Of a stretch of DNA of 5,390 nucleotides, positions 1 through 5,390 are shown piece by piece. The stretch is from positions 1 through 5,390 of the forward strand of contig CAUYUA010000052.1 of assembly GCA_963575675.1 (NCBI GenBank), given 5' to 3'. The position numbers and the translations under genes are program-made. A model generated the notes under the pieces. The model saw only the letters and a program-made list of their open reading frames with translations. It had not been told where the DNA came from and did not search any database. Each line of letters begins with the position of its first letter. The stretch's first letter is position 1. The DNA comes from CAUYUA01 sp963575675 (lineage in GTDB: Bacteria > Pseudomonadota > Alphaproteobacteria > Azospirillales > Azospirillaceae).

Positions 1-105
1 CGTCGGTGAAAAAAGGTATAGGGCCTTCCCAAACAGATGTCCAGAACTATTTTCTTCCTTCCTTCTTTTTTCTTATCAACAGCCACTGAGCCTAAAAACG
101 GCCTG

Positions 106-134
106 AAAATTAGGGAGGGCAATCCCATCCCTAA
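106..134 (-). terminator. Possible rho-independent terminator of the leftward regulator transcript
   Basis: On the minus strand, bases 134-124 (TTAGGGATGGG) pair with bases 119-110 (CCCTCCCTAA) around a four-base loop, giving a stem of about ten pairs with one bulge. The stem is followed directly by TTTTC (109-105). This is the usual layout of an intrinsic terminator, although the T run is short. It lies about 80 bases beyond the last stop (214-216) of the broken regulator, so it fits as the end of that transcript. Seen: stem and T run. Inferred: the function. Confidence 0.4.
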
Positions 135-142
135 CTCCCCTA

Positions 143-165
143 CTCCCCCAACGTCCGAGGGGGAG
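143..165. repeat. GC-rich perfect hairpin next to the terminator candidate
   Basis: CTCCCCC (143-149) and GGGGGAG (159-165) form a perfect seven-pair stem around a nine-base loop. It has no T tract on either side, so it is not a terminator by itself. It stands between the pseudogene end and the terminator candidate and could act as a second barrier or protect a transcript end. It may equally be a chance product of this C/G-patterned stretch. Confidence 0.3.
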
Positions 166-213
166 CTTCCCTGGCCCCGTTTTTATCGGCCGAAAGCCTC
201 TCCGAAGAACGCG

Positions 214-772
214 TTAGGTTTTCCGAATTGTTTTGCGCAACTGAATGACGATGATCTTGATCATAGCGCGTCGTTCGTCGGAAACATTGGTGGAAGCCGT
301 GATCTCTTCGTACTTCTCAGAAAGAAGCCGCCCGCGATCGATGGGAAAAAGACGCAGGTTTTCTTAGCGATCCACACAAGAGATCGCTTCATCCAACAAC
401 CCCATCAGCTCGTGGTCCATAGGAGAAAACGTTTCAATGGCGGCGGAGGAGACTCGCTACGGAATAGGACGCCATCCGCCCGGTTGTTTCAGAAAGCGTC
501 CCATTCGAACGAATCCTTAAATTGCTAAACGAACCGTTCGTTGGCGGTCGCATTGATCCTTCGCCGCAAGCAAGCCAACCAACAGACACATCCGCCGCGC
601 GCGCCATACATATCAAGCGTTCACGCGATGGGTCGGATTCTCCAGATCGGTATTTATCGATGACACGCCGAGAAAGTTTCGATTTTTGCGCAAGGACGCC
701 GGGACCGCCGACCATTGAAATAATGAGTCCGATTCGTGCTTGAAACGATTGGTCTTTGTCAGGGGGGCTCAT
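214..772 (-). pseudogene. Broken XRE-family (phage repressor-like) helix-turn-helix regulator
   Basis: The ATG at 772-770 opens a frame of 112 residues. Residues 11-47 form a helix-turn-helix of the Cro/C1 type (VLAQKSKLSRRVIDKYRSG, residues 26-44), followed by DPSRERL and then DVSVGWLACGEG (61-72), the wording of alphaproteobacterial XRE regulators and phage C repressors. This DNA-binding half looks intact. The frame then ends at 436-434 with a tail (ending ASLLRRH) that resembles nothing. In the neighbouring frame, open from 456, a helical tail begins: MDHELMGLLDEAISCVDR, then TAA at 366-364, then LRLFPIDRGRLL, EKYEEI, DERRAMIKIIVIQLR, ending at TAA 216-214. It fits the helical C-terminus often seen after such domains. 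A one-base shift within 456-436, in a CTCCTCCGCCGCC run, would join the halves into about 185 residues. So one frameshift and one stop are inferred. The alternative is a functional 112-residue protein. It carries no S24 protease domain. Confidence 0.62.
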
Positions 773-784
773 GCCAATCTCGGA

Positions 785-789
785 CCTCC
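785..789 (-). promoter_or_regulatory. Candidate ribosome binding site of the regulator
   Basis: GGAGG on the minus strand (CCTCC at 785-789) lies 12 bases before the ATG at 772. The core is strong but the spacing is longer than the usual 5-9 bases. It supports 772 as the start, which also agrees with where the helix-turn-helix domain begins. Confidence 0.35.
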
Positions 790-814
790 GACTCGGGGTT
801 GCATGTTCAGCGAG

Positions 815-974
815 AGCGTCTTCGAAGAAAACATCAGCGTTTTCAGAGGGCTCCTGTGAGTTCGCTCATCGAGGCCGAAACGCGTAGAACATGGCGGAAC
901 TCGATCAAGGCGCTCGATTCGCCGGATGACCATAATGACGTGTTGGAAATATTGGCGTTTTCTCCGGACAGGCT
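815..974. repeat. 160-bp element bounded by 34-base imperfect inverted repeats
   Basis: The left end (815-848, plus strand) begins AGCGTCTTCGAAGAAAAC. The right end read on the minus strand (974-941) begins AGCCTGTCCGGAGAAAAC. By hand they agree at 21 of 34 positions and face each other like terminal inverted repeats. Both match a third copy at 2678-2711 better: the right end at 29 of 34 (first 18 bases identical) and the left end at 26 of 34 (11 consecutive bases identical). Beyond the end, the interior of the right copy shares only patches with the sequence after the third copy, such as CCTTGATCG. No open frame inside resembles a transposase. This looks like a small non-autonomous mobile element or a dispersed intergenic repeat. 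I saw no clear target-site duplication. It sits 43 bases upstream of the broken regulator's start codon and may hold its promoter. Confidence 0.5.
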
Positions 975-1519
975 CTTTTGAGCGCAAAGAATTTTCTGAA
1001 TAAAAACTAGAGCAAGCCACGAAACGCATTGTCGGTCTCCAAGGATATTAGGGAGGCTTTTGTCCTTGGTCTTTACGACTGAGCGCATCGCTCCCGGACT
1101 CCGTGCTAATTTTATAATGCGATTGTCCAGGGAAAAAATGCTTTCCCCTTGCCCGTCTGTCGGCGATAAACACATTCTCGATTTATCGATAACAAAGGGC
1201 CAAAGGAATGGCCCCGTCTGTGTGGTTTCTTTTGTTTTTTTCCCATCCGCCTCGTTTCGTTTTCCAAGGCGTTTCGATCGGAAAGGGAAGGGATTCATGC
1301 TTTCCACCGACCCGTTTTTGTGGTCACGCCAGAGTAATATCGACGAAGCAAAAGAATGATGAATGTTCTTTTAAATAGAAACGGCTGGCTGAATGGAGGA
1401 CTCTGAACAGAAACCAGACCTTGGTTTACTCAGTGATCTTATCGCAGCATCTTCTACTCACAAGGCATGCGCCATTCTTTTGGTTCGTCGGTATAAGAGC
1501 CTGTTCGGAGTTTATCGCT
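975..1519. other. Gene-free leader before argB with small hairpins
   Basis: No reading frame here has both a ribosome binding site and protein-like content. Small inverted repeats are visible: GAGCG/CGCTC at 1081-1093; CGATAAA (1164-1170) with TTTATCG (1182-1188); and GGGCCA (1197-1202) with TGGCCC (1209-1214). A T-rich run follows from about 1226. The last stem is too far from the T run to be a normal plus-strand terminator. TAATAT at 1335-1340 resembles a -10 box but lacks a good -35 partner. The argB promoter is presumably in here, but I cannot place it. Confidence 0.4.
1507..1510 (+). promoter_or_regulatory. argB ribosome binding site
   Basis: GGAG lies nine bases before the ATG at 1520 and decides the start in favour of that codon over upstream in-frame TTG 1421. 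The GGAG is the end of AGCCTGTTCGGAG (1498-1510), which matches the outer end of the dispersed repeat (974 on the minus strand, and 2678 on the plus strand) at 12 of 13 bases. Confidence 0.7.
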
Positions 1520-2446
1520 ATGACCGTTTCTCCGTTTTCTGACTCCGCTTCGTTAAGTCGCGCCGAGTGGGTCGCCAAAGCCCGCACTTTGTCTGAAGCC
1601 TTGCCCTATATGCGGAAATACGCCGGGCAGACCATGGTGGTGAAATACGGCGGACACGCCATGGGCGATCCCGAATTGGGCGACTTGTTTGCGCGAGACA
1701 TCGTCTTGCTGAAACAAGTGGGGATCAACCCGGTGGTTGTCCATGGCGGAGGCCCGCAAATTGGACAGATGCTCAACCGTCTGAAGATCAAAAGCTCGTT
1801 CGTGGATGGGCTGAGAGTCACGGACCATGAAACGGTTGAAATCGCCGAGATGGTCTTGTCGGGATCCATCAACAAGCAAATTGCCGCTTCGATCAACGAT
1901 GCAGGCGGGCGGGCGATCGGGCTTTCCGGCAAGGACGGCCATTTGATCTTGGCCGAAAAAGTGCGTCGGACCAAGCGTGATCCCGACAGCAACATCGAAA
2001 GCGTCGTAGACCTGGGATTTGTTGGCGAACCTAAGCGAATCAATCCTGACTTGCTTCACTCTTTGGCCCAAGCCGATCTGATTCCGGTAATCGCGCCGAT
2101 CGGAGTCGGAGAAAACGGCGAAACCTTCAACATTAACGCCGACACCGCCGCAGGAGCCATCGCCGGAGCCTTGGGCGCGCGGCGGTTGTTGTTGTTGACT
2201 GATGTGGTCGGCGTGCTGGATAAGCAGAAAAACTTGATTCCCGTCATGTCTTTGGAGCACGCACGCGCATGCATGATGGATGGCACGGCCAGTGGCGGAA
2301 TGATTCCCAAAATCGAAACCTGCATCGCCGCTGTTGAACAAGGCGTGCGCGGCGCGGTGATTCTCGATGGACGAGTGCCTCACGCCGTATTATTGGAAAT
2401 CTTCACCAAAGGCGGAGCCGGAACCTTGATCGGTCAAGACGACTAA
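1520..2446 (+). CDS. argB: Acetylglutamate kinase (N-acetyl-L-glutamate 5-phosphotransferase)
   Basis: ArgB phosphorylates N-acetylglutamate with ATP, the second step of arginine synthesis, in the cytoplasm. The 308-residue product is normal length and belongs to the amino acid kinase fold. Visible motifs are VVKYGGHAMG (40-49, with Lys42 of the nucleotide site), VVVHGGGPQIG (72-82, the acetylglutamate-side glycine loop), DGLRVT (96-101), SGKDG (136-140), the NINADTAAGAIAGALGA segment (204-220), LTDVVGVLD (226-234), GGMIPKIETC (259-268, with the conserved Lys264) and DGRVPHAVLLEIFTKGGAGTLI near the C-terminus. The N-terminal segment ARTLSEALPYMRKY before the first strand corresponds to the extra helix of hexameric, arginine-inhibited enzymes such as that of Pseudomonas aeruginosa, so feedback inhibition by arginine is likely (inference). 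An in-frame TTG at 1421 would add 33 residues unlike the family. No other arginine gene is adjacent, and no clear terminator follows. Confidence 0.97.
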   Translation: MTVSPFSDSASLSRAEWVAKARTLSEALPYMRKYAGQTMVVKYGGHAMGDPELGDLFARDIVLLKQVGINPVVVHGGGPQIGQMLNRLKIKSSFVDGLRVTDHETVEIAEMVLSGSINKQIAASINDAGGRAIGLSGKDGHLILAEKVRRTKRDPDSNIESVVDLGFVGEPKRINPDLLHSLAQADLIPVIAPIGVGENGETFNINADTAAGAIAGALGARRLLLLTDVVGVLDKQKNLIPVMSLEHARACMMDGTASGGMIPKIETCIAAVEQGVRGAVILDGRVPHAVLLEIFTKGGAGTLIGQDD

Positions 2447-2460
2447 TTCCAATCAGGGCG

Positions 2461-2616
2461 CCGTTTATTCGACAAAATTGCATCGGATTCTCGCCGGATG
2501 AAACATCATGTTCTCTTGCCCGTTGCTTTACAGAGAACGCTTCTCTGAGAGCCAACCGGCTGGCGGCGCGCCCAACCGGCTGGCGGCGCCCGACGTGATT
2601 TTGTCGAATGAAACGG
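2461..2616. repeat. Long-range inverted repeat downstream of argB
   Basis: CCGTTTATTCGACAAAAT (2461-2478) is repeated inverted as ATTTTGTCGAATGAAACGG (2598-2616). Twelve bases match perfectly, and the match extends to 18 with one extra base. The arms enclose about 120 bases that contain a perfect hairpin (CAGAGAA 2531-2537, loop CGC, TTCTCTG 2541-2547) and a GC-rich tandem duplication. The arrangement resembles a small folded intergenic element. Without a T tract it is not a standard terminator, although it is placed where the argB transcript should end. The ends do not match the 815-974 element. Confidence 0.45.
2551..2590 (+). repeat. Two-copy 20-bp GC-rich tandem repeat
   Basis: Two head-to-tail 20-base units (2551-2570 and 2571-2590) share an identical 18-base core, CCAACCGGCTGGCGGCGC, and differ only at their outer bases. 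Each unit begins with a near-palindrome (GCCAACCGGCTGGC in the first) that could fold. The tract is far richer in G+C than its surroundings. It could be a recent slippage duplication or part of a REP-like family; with two copies this cannot be settled. Confidence 0.75.
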
Positions 2617-2677
2617 ATGCGGGGATTTTGTTTCTGGTCGTAAAAGGCGTATTATGACGTCAATATCGCCGCCTTAA

Positions 2678-2711
2678 AGCCTGTCCGGAGAAAACATCAA
2701 TGTTTCCAGCG
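2678..2711 (+). repeat. Third copy of the 34-base dispersed repeat end
   Basis: The stretch beginning AGCCTGTCCGGAGAAAAC matches the minus strand of 974-941 at 29 of 34 positions and the plus strand of 815-848 at 26 of 34. No facing partner end was found in the sequence to its right, so it is either a solo end or an element whose other end has decayed. GGAG at 2687-2690, nine bases before an ATG at 2700, is part of the repeat and would serve as a ribosome binding site for the short frame that starts there. Confidence 0.6.
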
Positions 2712-2825
2712 CATCCGGCAATCCCCCATCGGATCAAATCCCTTGATCGCCCGCTACCGGGCTTCGATCTCGATGGCCCCGGCGCGCCGGATCAGGAACT
2801 CGGTTTAAAGCGACAATCGCCATGA
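2700..2825 (+). CDS. Possible 41-residue small protein or leader peptide
   Basis: A short frame, starting MFPAHPAIPHRIKSLDRP and ending KRQSP, begins nine bases after GGAG (2687-2690). I do not recognise it. It is proline-rich, with no membrane segment or signal peptide. Its stop overlaps the ATG of the next short frame as ATGA (2822-2825), and that frame overlaps the kinase start in the same way. The good ribosome binding site and the overlaps argue for translation. Its length, its location inside a repeat copy and the lack of a known family argue against a conserved protein. It may be only a device for loading ribosomes before the kinase, or chance. Confidence 0.22.
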   Translation: MFPAHPAIPHRIKSLDRPLPGFDLDGPGAPDQELGLKRQSP

Positions 2826-2902
2826 TTTATCAGTCGCCAAATCAAAAACATCACCGTATCATGCCTTCCACTTCCTCCCTCTTGTCTCCATCAATGCAAT
2901 GA
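2822..2902 (+). CDS. Possible 26-residue frame coupled to the kinase
   Basis: A short frame, starting MIYQSPNQKHHRIM and ending SPSMQ, opens within the stop of the 41-codon frame and closes with a TGA (2900-2902) that overlaps the kinase ATG (2899-2901) as ATGA. It has no ribosome binding site of its own and could only be translated by coupling. The kinase also lacks an obvious one: the bases before 2899 are pyrimidine-rich. The product matches nothing I know. It is listed because the two consecutive overlaps form a chain, but may well be coincidence. Confidence 0.17.
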   Translation: MIYQSPNQKHHRIMPSTSSLLSPSMQ

Positions 2903-5390
2903 CGATCGGCATTCGCCTCCGTATGGTCCTGGGTTTTGGGATTATTGGCCACGCCAGCCTACTGTCCGGGTTCGCAAGCTGGCGACTCTACGGAGATTAC
3001 CACAGAATGGTCTCCGGAGTGTTCGATCACACCTTACCGAGCCTAAACGCCGCGCTCAAACTCTCGGACGCCACCCATCGTCTCGCCACCGGCGCAGCCA
3101 CATTCTCTCTGTCCGACAACGCCTCTCAACGTCAACGAATTTTTGTCTCTCTTCGTTATCAACAACTATTAGTTCAAGACCTCATCAACGCCTTGATGAA
3201 GTCCCATCCAACAGCCGAAAAAATCGCCCAAGATTTTATTAACCGACTAAAAATCATCGAAACAGCGCTTGATCGTCAAAACGCCCTCACCGACCAACGC
3301 ATCCATCTTTCCGAACAATTGCGCGCTCACGCCTTCAACCTTGCGCAATGCCAATTGATCTTCCACCGACTCAGCTCCTCTTCTGAATCTCTTGCGTCTC
3401 CGCCCAAACCCTCCCTAAATCCCCAACTATCGAACCATCATCCAGAGATCGCTCTGGGTGAAGACCTGGCGGGTTTGTTGTGGTTTCCTCATACCGGCAT
3501 CCATCTGGAAAACAATCAAGAGGACGCAGAGCTTAACGCCCACATCAAAGCGACGGTCGCTCATCTTCGCTTTTACCTAAAATCCGACGCCTCTCTTCCT
3601 CCCTCCCTGAGTTCCTGTTTTCGCTTGGCGCTTTCGCTTGAATCCGGCCCCAATTCATTTCAAACTCTTCATCATCAACAAACCGCATTGCTTCAACAAC
3701 TGGCTCTTCTCGACCGGCGCCTTCAAGACGCCGCCGCGCGCATAACCATTCTTGTCAACGAATTGGTCACGATCACCGAAGCCGACACCCAAGCCAAACG
3801 AGCGCAGCTCGAAAACGAACTTCATTTCGACCAGATTCTTACTTTGACTATTGTTCTAATGACTTTTTTGGGAACTTTGCTATTTTTATGGCTCTATGTC
3901 GGCAAAAGATTAATCAACCGCCTTATGGCGTTGGCCGCCGACATGTTAAAGATCGCCGAAGGCGATCTACAGATCGAAATCAAACGATCGGGCCACGATG
4001 AAATCACCGTGATGACCGACGCTTTGATTATGTTTCGAGATATGGCGATCAACCATACACAGCAAGCCTTGTCGTTGGCCGAAACAGCCCAGAATTTGGA
4101 ACAAGCTCGCACCGAAGCCGTGGCGGCCAACGAAGCCAAATCTCGCTTCCTGGCGATTATGAGCCATGAATTGCGCACGCCGATGAACGGCATCATCGGC
4201 ATGGCCGAAGTGCTGATCGACATGAAACCCGCTCCGGAAGTGCATGATTATTTAACGGTGATCCTCGATTCCGGTCGCGCCTTGTTGACCATCGTCAACG
4301 ACATTCTCGACTTCACCAAATTAGAAGCGAAACGGCTGGAGCTGGAAAAAGTAGAGTTCGATCTGAAAGCGGTGATCGATAATATTATTGTTTTAATGCG
4401 TCCCGGAGCGCGCAATAAAAATTTAAATCTGATCCTGGATTTCGCTATTAACAGTCCTTTGCACGTCATTGGCGACGCTTTCCGTCTTCGCCAAGTTCTT
4501 CTTAATCTCCTCGGCAACGCTATTAAATTTACAGAACGGGGCAGCGTCACCTTGCGCATTCGCCCCAATCCGCAAGCAGCTCCACAAAACGACAGTCTTT
4601 TATTTGAAGTCATCGACACTGGAATCGGCATTGTCTCCGAGGATTTTCCGCGCCTTTTTCAATCTTTCTCGCAAGCGGATTCTTCAATCTCGCGCCGTTT
4701 CGGCGGAACCGGGTTAGGGCTGGCGATTTGTCGCAGCATCATCATTCTGTATGGCGGAGACATCGGCGTCGACAGCGTTCCCAATCAAGGAAGCCGCTTT
4801 TGGTTCACCCTTAATCTTCCTTCCACACACACGCAACATCTTCCTTCTTCATCCCCGCCTCCACCTACTCATTCTCCACCGTCGTCCTTTCACTTCCATT
4901 CAACGCAATCGCCTCTTTCAATCTTGGTCGCCGACGACAGCGAGATTAATCAAAAAGTTGCGATTGCCATGCTTGAACGCAGCGGCGCTCATGTCACAAC
5001 CGCAGACAACGGCCAACAAGCCCTCATCCTGGCGCAAGAGCGCGCAAATGCACAGAATCCGTTCGACTTGATCTTAATGGACATACAAATGCCCATTATG
5101 GACGGCGTCTCGGCGGCGCAGGCTCTTCGCGCATTGCCTGGCGAGGTTGGACGCACGCCGATTATTGCTCTTACAGCTAACATTTCTGAATCCGACGTCA
5201 AGCTGTGCAAAGACGCCGGCATGAATGACTGCCTGAGCAAACCCATCAACCGTGAGAAGTTCGAGCAGATACTGCGACGTGTTCTCAATCCGGATCATCC
5301 TTTTTTCACCCCTGTTCCGTCACCGGAGCCGATTCAAACGTCTTCAGTTTTATTGTCCTCAAGTATGCTTGAAGAGTTGTCTGCGACGTT
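2899..5390 (+). CDS. TorS-like hybrid sensor histidine kinase, 3' end outside the window
   Basis: The visible 830 residues form a membrane-bound phosphorelay kinase. Order: TM1 (about 9-28); a long, mostly helical periplasmic sensor (about 30-310) with low-complexity linker 158-185; TM2 (313-334, LTLTIVLMTFLGTLLFLWLY); HAMP (335-388); coiled linker; HisKA with SHELRTPMN (phosphorylated His423); HATPase with N box LLNLLGNAIKFT (534-545), DTGIGI (573-578), LFQSFSQAD (586-594) and GGTGLGL (602-608); a Ser/Pro/His-rich linker (643-672); and a receiver with acidic pair Asp679/Asp680, phosphoacceptor Asp728 (LMDIQMP), Thr759 and Lys781. All catalytic residues are present. Sensor length and phrases such as GPNSF (250-254) fit the TorS detector, which in E. 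coli senses trimethylamine N-oxide with periplasmic TorT and signals to TorR; the ligand here is unknown. TorS-type kinases end in an Hpt domain; SSMLEELSAT at the edge may begin it. ATG 2899 is the first in-frame start after the stop at 2806-2808 and lacks a clear ribosome binding site. Confidence 0.93.
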   Translation, partial: MTIGIRLRMVLGFGIIGHASLLSGFASWRLYGDYHRMVSGVFDHTLPSLNAALKLSDATHRLATGAATFSLSDNASQRQRIFVSLRYQQLLVQDLINALMKSHPTAEKIAQDFINRLKIIETALDRQNALTDQRIHLSEQLRAHAFNLAQCQLIFHRLSSSSESLASPPKPSLNPQLSNHHPEIALGEDLAGLLWFPHTGIHLENNQEDAELNAHIKATVAHLRFYLKSDASLPPSLSSCFRLALSLESGPNSFQTLHHQQTALLQQLALLDRRLQDAAARITILVNELVTITEADTQAKRAQLENELHFDQILTLTIVLMTFLGTLLFLWLYVGKRLINRLMALAADMLKIAEGDLQIEIKRSGHDEITVMTDALIMFRDMAINHTQQALSLAETAQNLEQARTEAVAANEAKSRFLAIMSHELRTPMNGIIGMAEVLIDMKPAPEVHDYLTVILDSGRALLTIVNDILDFTKLEAKRLELEKVEFDLKAVIDNIIVLMRPGARNKNLNLILDFAINSPLHVIGDAFRLRQVLLNLLGNAIKFTERGSVTLRIRPNPQAAPQNDSLLFEVIDTGIGIVSEDFPRLFQSFSQADSSISRRFGGTGLGLAICRSIIILYGGDIGVDSVPNQGSRFWFTLNLPSTHTQHLPSSSPPPPTHSPPSSFHFHSTQSPLSILVADDSEINQKVAIAMLERSGAHVTTADNGQQALILAQERANAQNPFDLILMDIQMPIMDGVSAAQALRALPGEVGRTPIIALTANISESDVKLCKDAGMNDCLSKPINREKFEQILRRVLNPDHPFFTPVPSPEPIQTSSVLLSSSMLEELSAT

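Larger units (their letters stand above)
1..213. other. Gene-free left flank with pyrimidine tract
   Basis: I see no supportable gene here. Bases 50-74 are an uninterrupted run of C and T (25 bases, mostly T with TTCC steps), the most skewed stretch in the window. Its complement is purine-rich and contains GGAAGG, but no start codon sits at a useful distance to the left, so I do not call it a ribosome binding site. Two hairpins (106-134 and 143-165) follow and are listed separately. The plus-strand open frame that covers this region is the antisense shadow of the regulator pseudogene. Confidence 0.5.

Noticed and set aside
422..438. GGAGAAAAC followed by an ATG, resembling the repeat core
   Set aside because: Only nine bases match and the flanks do not align. 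It lies inside the regulator pseudogene, so chance is likely.
37..528. Plus-strand open frame of 163 codons at the left edge
   Set aside because: It lies antisense to both parts of the helix-turn-helix regulator, has low-complexity Pro/Arg-rich content and no ribosome binding site, and resembles no family.
843..1307. Minus-strand frame of 154 codons, and an overlapping 86-codon frame at 769-1029
   Set aside because: They run through the inverted-repeat element. The content is not protein-like, and their similarity to each other and to 2678-2711 is explained by the repeated DNA.
1060..1359. Plus-strand frame of 99 codons in the argB leader
   Set aside because: It starts at TTG with the nearest GGGAGG only three bases away, and has no recognisable domain.
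1421..1519. N-terminal extension of ArgB from an in-frame TTG
   Set aside because: The added 33 residues are unlike the family, and ATG 1520 has GGAG at good spacing and gives the normal length.
1553..2383. Long minus-strand frame (276 codons) opposite argB
   Set aside because: It is an antisense shadow caused by codon bias in argB. It is His/Asp/Gln-rich and matches no family.
2655..2662. TGACGTCA palindrome
   Set aside because: Eight bases only, with mismatched flanks. It is expected by chance and no regulator is implied.
2732..2762. Two small hairpins (GATCAA/TTGATC and GCCCG/CGGGC) between argB and the kinase
   Set aside because: The stems are five to six pairs with no T tract, so they are neither a terminator nor a known RNA motif.
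2779..2790. Twelve-base perfect palindrome CCGGCGCGCCGG
   Set aside because: It is an isolated GC palindrome with no second copy or flanking signal, so no operator is claimed.
3894..4631. Minus-strand frames opposite the kinase
   Set aside because: The plus strand carries an unbroken kinase with all motifs. The opposite frames are shadows.

Overview
The window looks like chromosomal DNA from an alphaproteobacterium, perhaps near the Rhodospirillales. Two genes point there: the acetylglutamate kinase matches the alphaproteobacterial form almost phrase by phrase, and the large sensor kinase has a TorS-type detector with wording typical of alphaproteobacterial kinases. Base composition is moderate (about half G+C by eye), low for that order, so the genus is left open. 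No tRNA, rRNA, CRISPR array, transposase or intact phage gene was seen.

Layout from left to right. Bases 1-213 hold no gene, but contain a pyrimidine tract and two adjacent hairpins, one of which could terminate leftward transcription. Bases 214-772 (minus strand) hold a broken XRE/phage-type regulator: an intact helix-turn-helix half, then a frameshift and an in-frame stop before a recognisable helical tail. Just upstream, at 815-974, lies an element bounded by 34-base imperfect inverted repeats. A third copy of the repeat end is at 2678-2711, and a 13-base match to its outer end supplies the ribosome binding site of argB. Bases 975-1519 are a gene-free leader with small hairpins. argB (1520-2446, plus) is complete and stands alone, without other arginine genes.

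Bases 2447-2898 form a repeat-rich intergenic region: a long-range inverted repeat enclosing a GC-rich 20-base tandem duplication, then the third repeat copy. From that copy two very short reading frames (41 and 26 codons) run into the next gene through two successive ATGA overlaps; they may be a translational leader or may be chance. From 2899 to the right edge runs a TorS-like hybrid sensor histidine kinase (830 codons visible, no stop), with a periplasmic all-helical sensor, HAMP, HisKA, HATPase and receiver; the expected Hpt domain lies beyond the edge.

The two solid genes are not an obvious functional pair. argB does the second step of arginine synthesis. The kinase would sense an extracytoplasmic signal, in TorS together with a periplasmic binding protein, and its partners would have to lie downstream. 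No clearly new biological system is visible. The best leads are the dispersed repeat family, its overlap with translation start sites, and the coupled short frames before the kinase.
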